Positions 57,001 to 62,901 of a stretch of DNA of 64,000 bases are shown here, piece by piece. Under the pieces are notes generated by a model. That model was not told the DNA's origin. It was given only the letters and a program-made list of their open reading frames with translations, and made no database searches. Each line of letters begins with the position of its first letter. Within the stretch, counting starts at the first letter, position 1. The DNA is from Actinomycetes bacterium (lineage in GTDB: Bacteria > Actinomycetota > Actinomycetes > Actinomycetales > Cellulomonadaceae), in assembly GCA_021778635.1 (NCBI GenBank), contig JAJYCD010000004.1:1-64000 (forward strand). The letters run 5' to 3'. Position numbers and translations under genes: made by a program.

Positions 57001-57484
57001 TCGCGCGCGCGCCGACGAGCGAGGCGACGTGGTCGGCGACGGAGGCGAGCAGCACGTCCGGATCGGCGGCGAGCGGGTGCGAGCGTGACCCGGTCACGCC
57101 GAGGGCACCGAGGATCTCGCCGTGGGGACCGACGACGGCGACAGCGGAGACGGTCGGCCCGCCGTCGTCCCGCCGACGGACGACCGCCGACGGTGCAGCG
57201 TCTGCCACGAGATGGGCGCGCTCTCGCGCGTCGGAGGCGGAAGCGCGGTCGGTGTCATCGCTGCCCTGGACGATCTGCCGGCAGCGGGCAAGGACGTCAC
57301 GAACGGACCGGAGCGTGCCGGTGTGGGAGACGACCTCGAGCGTGCCGTCCCGCGTCAGGCACAGGGCTGCGCCGTCCGCGCGGCAGAGCCGGGCGGCGAG
57401 CGACGCGATGGCGACCAGCGTCGCGCGAACGCCGGCGTCGGTGTCGAACCGGCGTGAGCTCGAGTCGCCAACGGTCACGGGCAC
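53981..57484 (-). CDS. GAF-PAS-GGDEF-EAL cyclic-di-GMP protein
   Basis: A 1167-residue signalling protein (start GTG at 57484 with GGGGAG 6 bases upstream; an ATG at 57547 would add 21 Arg-rich residues). Order: GAF-like domain (about 10-160), four PAS-type domains (about 175-690, with GLLRAIPDAIVVCAHDGTIVEV and later PAS/PAC pieces), GGDEF (active loop RLGGDEFVVI near residue 770) and EAL (VAVEALLRWDHP near 920, VNVSTRQL, LAIDDFGTGYAGLDYL, VVAEGVETAEQ). Both active-site motifs are intact, so it could make and degrade c-di-GMP. No membrane segment is seen; it is likely a cytoplasmic sensor of light, redox or ligand through PAS/GAF. Confidence 0.9.
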   Translation of the reverse strand: MPVTVGDSSSRRFDTDAGVRATLVAIASLAARLCRADGAALCLTRDGTLEVVSHTGTLRSVRDVLARCRQIVQGSDDTDRASASDARERAHLVADAAPSAVVRRRDDGGPTVSAVAVVGPHGEILGALGVTGSRSHPLAADPDVLLASVADHVASLVGARATQVDHEAPPEGQVAALLADATVAIVELGPDGVVHHANPAAAALSPDGSPTGRRLEELVVPTDREAVRAAVDDLAAGRTTSRQLTARYLGRGSTHLAGLTTVSLVRAPEGGPRRLVAVVVDQTLREDELADLTAREERAAGLLRAIPDAIVVCAHDGTIVEVNDQVGVLFGYRAEELVGQPIEILVPDAQSAAHSWHRSTFVATPHAAPMITGPGITGRRKDGTLVPVEVNLAAVDLSSGPVVVASVRDVTESRRTAHRLRATHDLMSDILGAATEQAVIAVGLDGTIELFSRGAERLLGWNADEVIGTPVSRFVHPDDAATTAWGLDPRLPLANRVRDLVGSGIAATRPATMQTRAGDRRSVLVSITVRHGESGPSGLIIVATDQTARLRQEKELESSEARFRLAFDNAPVGVALVSARPGSLGRYLQVNAALVELLGYPERELLGATVQSITHLEDLPEVVSTLGLLADGTVGSSRLEHRYSHVSGRDVWANVSLSLVRDAGGMADYFVAQVADVTERKRAEAELTHNALHDTLTGLPNRMLLMESLARAQARAERTGTGVGVLYIDLDNFKDVNDSLGHAAGDELLVAIALRLTSCMRDSDTAGRLGGDEFVVICEDLARLDEVTAVADRVTRALAVQLPVAGRLVTISASIGIAHSTNPTDRPEDLLRIADIAMYRAKGNGRARYEHPDPELQVRAIRQLELESDLREALEHQSAPLATSWTGAPLLLGASTRPPGTRDQLRLAYQPCFDSRSHRMVAVEALLRWDHPTRGPLSPGEFLDVAEDRALMVPLGLWVLQTACAQASAWVARYGPRAPEVWVNVSTRQLGRNGFAASVADALEDTGLPADRLCLELTERQALSTAHSALHDLDALPELGVRLAIDDFGTGYAGLDYLRRLPVSALKVDASYVAEIGTGTTGAALIASVINLGRALDLTVVAEGVETAEQRDGVTDLGADVLQGFLLARPGPPSAVDTLLASRLVEDDLADLEGGEGRIRHAAGPDA

Positions 57485-57680
57485 CCCCCACTCCCCGCGC
57501 CGGGGCCGTGACGTCGGCCCGTGAACCGCGACGCGCGGTCGGTCCATTCTGGCAGCATTTTCACCGGTATGCTCCGGGTGAATTCACGTCGGGGCGTCCC
57601 TCGCGGTCGGCGGGCCTGCGAGCGTGCGAGCGTGCACCAGCACCCACCAGGATCGAGACCGCGAGCGGACCCGGTCCGGA

Positions 57681-58541
57681 TCAGGACGACCAGGCGAGAC
57701 CGAGCACGGACGAGATCGTCCGGACGACCCCGTTCTCGACGTTCGACGGGGCCCGGAAGCGGGCGCGTTCGCGCAGCAGGGGATGCGCGTTGTCCATCGC
57801 GAAGGAGTAGTCCGCGGCGTCCATCATCTCGAGGTCGTTGAGGAAGTCCCCGAACACCATGGTCTGAGCCGGGCCCACGCCGAGCGCGCGCTGCAGTGCC
57901 CGGATCCCCGCTCCCTTGTTGGCGGTCGGGCTCATCACGTCCAACCAGTGCTGACCCGAGACGACGACCTGGTGGGTCGAACGGAACGACTCGAACGCCG
58001 GGGCGGTCGTCGCCTCGGCGGACCCGAAGTCGAAGACCGCGACCTTGAGCACGTCGTCGTCGACCCGGGTGAGGTCGTCGATCACCTCGAGGCTGAGGTA
58101 GTACTTGTCGACCTCGGCCCGGAAGAGCGGGTCCGTCCGCTCGATGTGCGCCGCCCGCTTGCCGCACACGACGACACCGATGTCCGGCCCCCGAGCAGCG
58201 AGCTCGCGTGCGGTCTCCACCAGGCGGCGGACGTCCTCGAGACCGACGCCGTCCGAGCTCACCTCGTGGCCGTCACGGATCACGTAGGCGCCGTTCTCGG
58301 CGATGAAGACGACGGAGCCGGTGACGTCCTCGAACCTGGCGCGCAGGTTCTCGTACTGGCGCCCGCTCGCCGGGCAGAACATGATCCCCCGGCGGTGCAG
58401 CTCGCCGATCAGCGGCCAGAGGTGCTCGTGAAGCTCGTCGTCGTCGTCCAGCAGCGTGCCGTCCATGTCCGCCGCGATCAGACGGATGTCGGGGATCGGG
58501 TCGAACACCGGAGGAGTGACCGGGGCCGGAGAGGACGTCAC
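57681..58541 (-). CDS. HAD-superfamily hydrolase (Cof type)
   Basis: A 286-residue HAD phosphatase of the Cof/subfamily IIB type: motif I LIAADMDGTLLDDDDELH with the nucleophile Asp, motif II FCPASGRQYENL, motif III Lys near SPTANKGAGIRALQRALG and motif IV VFGDFLNDLEMMDAADYSFAMDNA. Such enzymes dephosphorylate sugar phosphates or nucleotides. GTG at 58541 follows GGGAG by 9 bases. The tail ends just before the EAL-protein start region. Substrate unknown. Confidence 0.9.
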   Translation of the reverse strand: MTSSPAPVTPPVFDPIPDIRLIAADMDGTLLDDDDELHEHLWPLIGELHRRGIMFCPASGRQYENLRARFEDVTGSVVFIAENGAYVIRDGHEVSSDGVGLEDVRRLVETARELAARGPDIGVVVCGKRAAHIERTDPLFRAEVDKYYLSLEVIDDLTRVDDDVLKVAVFDFGSAEATTAPAFESFRSTHQVVVSGQHWLDVMSPTANKGAGIRALQRALGVGPAQTMVFGDFLNDLEMMDAADYSFAMDNAHPLLRERARFRAPSNVENGVVRTISSVLGLAWSS

Positions 58542-58642
58542 CGGACCAGTCTCCCAGGTCGGCACGGGAGGGTGACGGCACCCGTCGTCCGCCGGTCGTC
58601 GCCGGTCGGGCCCGGCGGCGCGACGGGCGGTCCCAGGCGCCG

Positions 58643-58681
58643 CGACGCGCCCGGATCCGTGCACCGGATCCGAGCGCGTCG
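58643..58681 (-). terminator. Long hairpin after the DUF2202 gene
   Basis: CGACGCGC-C-CGGATCCG pairs with CGGATCCG-A-GCGCGTCG: two 8-bp perfect blocks interrupted by one C/A mismatch, around the loop TGCAC. It lies 88 bases past the DUF2202 stop (minus strand) with the 16-bp repeat array in between. Strong Rho-independent-like hairpin without T-tract. Confidence 0.78.
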
Positions 58682-58682
58682 T

Positions 58683-58778
58683 AGCCCGTCAACCGCCGAG
58701 CCCGTCAACCGCCGAGCCCGTCAACCGCCGAGCCCGTCAACCGCCGAGCCCGTCAACCGCCGAGCCCGTCAACCGCCG
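58683..58778. repeat. 16-bp tandem repeat, six perfect copies, carrying the DUF2202 stop codon
   Basis: The unit AGCCCGTCAACCGCCG is repeated six times without a single mismatch from 58683 to 58778. The copy nearest the gene includes its last two Gly codons and TGA stop, so each further copy repeats a GGCGGTTGA segment downstream. The array lies between the gene end and the hairpin at 58643. Perfect identity suggests recent expansion by slippage. Confidence 0.95.
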
Positions 58779-59524
58779 AACGCGGCCAGGTGCTGCTCCG
58801 AACCCGCGAGCAGGTGGGTGTACACCGCGCTCACGTCGGGGGCCTCCAGGGACGACATCGCGGACTTCAGGTCGGCGATGTCCGTGGACTCGACGGTCCG
58901 TGCGGCCGTGTACGCGGCCTCCACGTTCGCCGACCCGGACGCCAGCAGCTCCTTGTACAGCGACTGCGTGCTGGTCGACGCGAACGTCCCCGCGGCCAGC
59001 CCGTCGGTCGGGTCGGCGATGCCGTAGCGGTCGAGCACGAAGCGCACCTCGGTCAGGTGTCGGGTCTCGGCCGACGCGATCTGCGTGAACGACCGGGTGC
59101 CGAACGCCTCGCCGAACGCGACGTAGAGGTCGTGCGCGAGCTTCTCCTCCTCGGCCATCGCGGCGAGCTCCGACTTCTGGGCGTCGGTCAGCGTGCCGCT
59201 CGCGAGCGTGCTCAGCGCGGCGGTCGAGCCTGCGCCGGCTCCCGTGCCGCCGGCGCCGGAGCCACGGTTCTGGGCGCCTGAGCCGCGGTACTGCGCGCCC
59301 GTCCCGACGCCGGTTCCGTCGCAGGTGCCGTCCTGAAGGCGTGTGCGCGACGTCGTCGCGTCACCGGCCCCGGTGGTCGTCTGCTGCGCGACGCGCCAGC
59401 CGTGGCCGACGGTGTCGCCGTTGGACGCGTCGTTCATGGTCGCCGCGAGGCTCGGGGTGGCGATGAGCGCGGCGGCGAGGGCCCCGGTGGCGATCCCGGT
59501 GGCGATCCTGGTCCTGGTGCGCAT
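58769..59524 (-). CDS. Secreted DUF2202 (ferritin-like) protein
   Basis: A 251-residue protein with a Sec signal peptide (RIATGIATGALAAALIATPSLAAT, split here; cleavage near ALA-AT about residue 28), a low-complexity Gly/Thr/Ala region with RGSGAQNRGSGAGG, and a C-terminal DUF2202 domain beginning LTDAQKSELAAMAEEEKLAHDL. The EEEKLAHDLY and AETRHLTEVRFVLDRYG segments hold the Glu/His typical of a ferritin-like four-helix bundle, so metal binding outside the cell is possible. AAGGAG precedes the ATG. It is divergent from the two-component system genes, which may regulate it. Confidence 0.87.
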   Translation of the reverse strand: MRTRTRIATGIATGALAAALIATPSLAATMNDASNGDTVGHGWRVAQQTTTGAGDATTSRTRLQDGTCDGTGVGTGAQYRGSGAQNRGSGAGGTGAGAGSTAALSTLASGTLTDAQKSELAAMAEEEKLAHDLYVAFGEAFGTRSFTQIASAETRHLTEVRFVLDRYGIADPTDGLAAGTFASTSTQSLYKELLASGSANVEAAYTAARTVESTDIADLKSAMSSLEAPDVSAVYTHLLAGSEQHLAAFGG

Positions 59525-59686
59525 GATGATCTCCTTCTCGTGTTGGTCCTTCGGTACGACCCACCCTGTGTCGCGCGTCTGCAGGGCATCTGCCGTCGAT
59601 GTGCAGACGGGATGGAGATTGCGGCCGTCCGCCGGATCGGGGGTCGCTACCCGACCGGGGCGACGTGGGACGCGTCATGATCAGGT

Positions 59687-60382
59687 ATGCCCACCGTGCT
59701 GGTCGTCGAGGACGAACGTGAGATCCGCGAGCTGCTCCGTCGGTACCTGGAGCGCGCGGGGCTGGCCGTGCTGACGACGGGCAGCGGCGCCGAGGCCGTC
59801 TCGCTCCTGGCGACGAGCGCACCGGACCTGATCGTGCTGGACCTCGGACTGCCGGACGTCGACGGCCTCGAGGTGCTGCGCGAGGCGCGCGACGGGCGTC
59901 GGGTACCGGTGCTCGTGCTGACCGCGCGCAGCACGGTCGACGACCGCATCCGCGGCCTCGAGCTCGGCGCCGACGACTACGTCACCAAGCCGTTCAGCCC
60001 GCACGAGGTCGTCCTGCGGGTGCAGGCGGTGCTGGCCCGCAGCGGCGGGTCGCCCGTCACGGCCGCGCAGGCCACCTACGGTGGCGGGCGTCTGCGCATC
60101 GACGAGCCTCGCCACGAGGCCTGGCTCGACGGTCGTGTCCTCGACCTGACCCCGACCGAGTGGGGGCTGCTCGCGGCCGTCGCCTCGGCACCGGGCCGCG
60201 TCTTCTCCCGGTACGAGCTGGTCAACCGGGTCCGGGGGTACGAGTACGCCGGTTACGAGCGAACGATCGACTCGCACGTGCGCAACCTCCGACGCAAGCT
60301 CGGTGACACCGGCGCGGAGGTGGTCGAGACCGTGCTGGGAGTGGGGTACCGACTCGGCCTGCGACGGGACGAGGAGCGATGA
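59687..60382 (+). CDS. OmpR-family response regulator
   Basis: A 231-residue two-domain regulator. The receiver has the acidic pair (VVEDEREIRELL), phospho-Asp52 in LIVLDLGLPDVDGLEV, and the Lys in DDYVTKPFSPHEVVLRV. The C-terminal winged helix (GRVLDLTPTEWGLLAAVAS, ERTIDSHVRNLRRKLGD) binds DNA. Its stop overlaps the kinase ATG as ATGA, so kinase and regulator are coupled. No good ribosome site precedes the ATG at 59687, which follows CAGGT, so a leaderless transcript is possible. Divergent from the DUF2202 gene. Confidence 0.94.
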   Translation: MPTVLVVEDEREIRELLRRYLERAGLAVLTTGSGAEAVSLLATSAPDLIVLDLGLPDVDGLEVLREARDGRRVPVLVLTARSTVDDRIRGLELGADDYVTKPFSPHEVVLRVQAVLARSGGSPVTAAQATYGGGRLRIDEPRHEAWLDGRVLDLTPTEWGLLAAVASAPGRVFSRYELVNRVRGYEYAGYERTIDSHVRNLRRKLGDTGAEVVETVLGVGYRLGLRRDEER

Positions 60383-61887
60383 GCGCCGGCAGTCCCGGCC
60401 GGTCTGCCGGCAGGGTCACCGGGAGGGCAGCGGGGAGGGTTCCCGGAGTCGGCCCGTTGGGGCGGTGGATGCTCCTGGCCTTCGTCCTGGTGGCGGTGTC
60501 GTCCGTCGTCGTCCTCACCGTCGCCGCACTCATCGGCGTCGGGCAGGGCGTCGAGGCGGTCCAGCAGTCCGAGAGGGTGCAGAAGGCGACGGCGGCGGCG
60601 GGTGCCGCCGGTGCGGCCTATCAGGCCGCGGGCGGCTGGGACGGTGCGGACCTGACGGGCAGCAGCGCGATCGCGCAGGCGGCCGGTGCGCGCCTGTTCG
60701 TGCTCGACCAGGACGGCAGGTCCGTCCGGGTCGGTGCCGGGATGGGTCAGGGCGCAGGCGGGCCGGGCCCGGGTGCCCAAGGCGGTGCCTCCGGAGGTGC
60801 GCAGAGCAGCGCGCAAGGCGCCGTGACCGCGCCCGTGGTGGTCGACGGCGTGACCGTCGGCACCGTGCGCCTGATGTTCGGGGCGTCGTCGGGCACGCGT
60901 GCGCGTGACATCGCCTGGTCCTGGATCGCCGTGGCCGCGGCGGTCGCGCTCGTCGTGGCGGTGGTCGCGAGCTGGTGGGTGACGCGGGTGCTGACCAGGC
61001 CGATCGACGCGATGACGACGGCGGCGCGGCAGTTCGCCGCGGGTGACCGCGAGGCGCGCACGCGCGAGAGCGGACCGGGCGAGCTCGGTGAGCTCGCGCA
61101 CGCGTTCAACGGCATGGCCGACACGGTCGCTCGTTCCGAGCGGGACCGCCGCAACCTGACCGCGGACGTCGCTCACGAGCTCCGCACCCCGCTGGCCGTG
61201 CTGCAGGCCGGCCTCGAGGAGCTCCGCGACGGACTCGTCGAACCGACGTCGGAGGGGCTCGCGCGGCTCCACGACCAGTCGCTCCGGCTCGGCCGGATCG
61301 TGCAGGACCTCGCCGAGCTCTCCGCCGCGGAGGAGCTCTCCGCGGCCGCCGAGTCGAGCGCGAAGCGCGAGGAGGTCGACCTGAGCCGAGTCGTCGCCGA
61401 TGCGCTCGCGGGGCACGATCCCCAGCTGCGAGCCGCCGGTCTCGTCGTCGTGCGCGAGCTGGCCGGTCCGGCCCTGGTGCGCGCCGACTCCGACCGGCTG
61501 CACCAGGCGGTCGGCAACCTGCTGTCGAACGTCGCGCGCTACTGCCGTCCAGGTGACGAGGCCCGGGTCACGGTACGGCGCGACGGAAGCGACGTCGTGC
61601 TCGTGGTGGCCGACACCGGTCCCGGGCTCGCGGCGGACGAGGTTCCGCATGTCTTCGACCGGCTGTGGCGCGGGCACGGCACCGAGCACATCGCCGGCAA
61701 CGGCATCGGCCTGGCGGTGGTCCGGGAGATCGTGGTCGCGCACGGCGGGACCATCGACGCGCACGCGCCCGCCGGCGGCGGGCTGACGGTCACGATCCGG
61801 CTGCCGGCCGCTCCGGTGCAGGGCTCTTCGCGCCGACGGGGCACAGGGTCTGACCGCGCAGCCGGAACACCAGCGCACCGGCCGTGA
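60379..61887 (+). CDS. Sensor histidine kinase
   Basis: A 502-residue membrane kinase. First helix about residues 29-52 (RWMLLAFVLVAVSSVVVLTVAA), a ~130-residue extracellular domain with a low-complexity Gly/Ala/Gln stretch (about 115-150), second helix WIAVAAAVALVVAVVASWWV, then a HAMP domain, the phospho-acceptor His266 in LTADVAHELRTPLAVLQ, and the ATPase with N box (HQAVGNLLSNVARYC), G1 VADTGPGLAADE and G2 GNGIGLAVVREIV. Its last ~25 residues after TVTIRLPAAP overlap, in opposite direction, the end of the 61790 membrane-protein gene by 98 bases. Confidence 0.93.
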   Translation: MSAGSPGRSAGRVTGRAAGRVPGVGPLGRWMLLAFVLVAVSSVVVLTVAALIGVGQGVEAVQQSERVQKATAAAGAAGAAYQAAGGWDGADLTGSSAIAQAAGARLFVLDQDGRSVRVGAGMGQGAGGPGPGAQGGASGGAQSSAQGAVTAPVVVDGVTVGTVRLMFGASSGTRARDIAWSWIAVAAAVALVVAVVASWWVTRVLTRPIDAMTTAARQFAAGDREARTRESGPGELGELAHAFNGMADTVARSERDRRNLTADVAHELRTPLAVLQAGLEELRDGLVEPTSEGLARLHDQSLRLGRIVQDLAELSAAEELSAAAESSAKREEVDLSRVVADALAGHDPQLRAAGLVVVRELAGPALVRADSDRLHQAVGNLLSNVARYCRPGDEARVTVRRDGSDVVLVVADTGPGLAADEVPHVFDRLWRGHGTEHIAGNGIGLAVVREIVVAHGGTIDAHAPAGGGLTVTIRLPAAPVQGSSRRRGTGSDRAAGTPAHRP

Positions 61888-62347
61888 GCGCGACGGCGGC
61901 GGCCGCCAGGAACGGCTGCACGGGAGCGAACCAGGTGAGGGCCCCGGAGTACCCGAGTGCAAGAAGGGCGAGCTTGTTGCACACCGGGCACCCGACGGCG
62001 AACCAGGTGAGGACGCCACCGGCGATCCCGAACCGGCTCGGGGCCGCCGCGGCGGCGTCGAGCTCCTCGGGTGCGTCGTCCGTGCGGGCGCGCACGTACG
62101 TGGCCGCGAGCATGCCCGCGAGCAGCGACGAGACGATCCACACGGGGTAGCTCCAGGCCGTGACAGGTACCTCGCGGCCGAACACCGGGTTCGGGATGAG
62201 CACCGTCGGGATGCCGATGAGCAGCGCGAAGCCGATGCTGAAGCCTGCGGCGGCGACGTACTGGCGCGTGGTCCAGGACCGCAGCGCCTGCATGCTCGCG
62301 TCGAGCGATCGTCGTGGCTCGGCACGGGCAGGGGCGAGCGGGATCAT
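61790..62347 (-). CDS. Four-helix membrane protein with GCPVCNK motif
   Basis: A 185-residue membrane protein: helices AAGFSIGFALLIGIPTVLI, AWSYPVWIVSSLLAGMLAATYV, a segment with FAVGCPVCNKLALLALGYSGALTWF and FLAAAAVALTAGALVFRL, ending RGQTLCPVGAKSPAPE. The CPVC pair at the membrane edge is a likely redox or metal site, and another Cys is near the end. GGAGG precedes the ATG at 62347. The operator at 62452 lies 105 bp upstream on the other side of the divergent intergenic region. I do not know the family's function; proteins of this type are common in actinobacteria. It ends inside the histidine-kinase gene, overlapping it by 98 bases. Confidence 0.78.
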   Translation of the reverse strand: MIPLAPARAEPRRSLDASMQALRSWTTRQYVAAAGFSIGFALLIGIPTVLIPNPVFGREVPVTAWSYPVWIVSSLLAGMLAATYVRARTDDAPEELDAAAAAPSRFGIAGGVLTWFAVGCPVCNKLALLALGYSGALTWFAPVQPFLAAAAVALTAGALVFRLRGQTLCPVGAKSPAPERPAAGS

Positions 62348-62451
62348 GCGACCTCCAGAGCGGTGGGGCGGGGGCGACGCAAGGGGCTGCTGTCCGGTGT
62401 CCCGGGTCCGTCCGGAATGCGGGCGGTCGGTTCGTGCTTGTACTCTCCAAG

Positions 62452-62467
62452 ATACCCCAGGGGGTAT
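62452..62467. promoter_or_regulatory. CsoR/CstR-type operator before the second rhodanese
   Basis: ATACCCCAGGGGGTAT, perfect halves, ending 26 bp before the rhodanese ATG. The right half leads into TATACA, a good -10 hexamer. It lies in the divergent region with the CPVC membrane protein, so it may control both. About 23.7 kb from the repressor gene. Confidence 0.83.
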
Positions 62468-62493
62468 ACACGCGAACCCAAGGAGCCAGATCC

Positions 62494-62817
62494 ATGTCTG
62501 AAGTCGTCGTTGACGCGTTCGCCGCGGCCCACGCGGACGGGGCATTCGTCCTCGATGTCCGCGAGCCCTACGAGTACGTCGGTGGCCACGTCCCCGGTGC
62601 TCGCCTCGTGCCGGTCGGCCAGGTGCCGGCACGGCTGCAGGAGATCCCGCGCAACGAGCGCGTCTACGTCGTGTGCGCGAGCGGGAACCGCAGCCGCGGG
62701 GTGACGGACCTGCTCCGGAGCGCGGGCTTCGACGCCTACTCCGTGATCGGCGGCACGAGCGCGTGGATCGGCTCCGGGCGTCCCGTGGTGGCCGGTCAGC
62801 ACCCGAACGCCGCCTGA
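62494..62817 (+). CDS. Single-domain rhodanese
   Basis: A 107-residue sulfurtransferase with active Cys61 in VYVVCASGNRSRGVTDLL, and FVLDVREPYEYVGGHVPGARLVPVGQV before it. AAGGAG lies about 8 bases upstream of the ATG. First gene of a small operon with the MBL-rhodanese protein, under the operator at 62452. It would move sulfane sulfur to thiols or sulfite. The paralog at 42715 is less than half similar by eye and has a different N-terminus. Confidence 0.92.
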   Translation: MSEVVVDAFAAAHADGAFVLDVREPYEYVGGHVPGARLVPVGQVPARLQEIPRNERVYVVCASGNRSRGVTDLLRSAGFDAYSVIGGTSAWIGSGRPVVAGQHPNAA

Positions 62818-62901
62818 CCGCACGGCCGCGCGGCGCACCGTCGACCTGTGTCCGTCGCGATCCCCTCACGATCCCTCCCGTCTGAGAAGGAACACGTCCT
62901 C

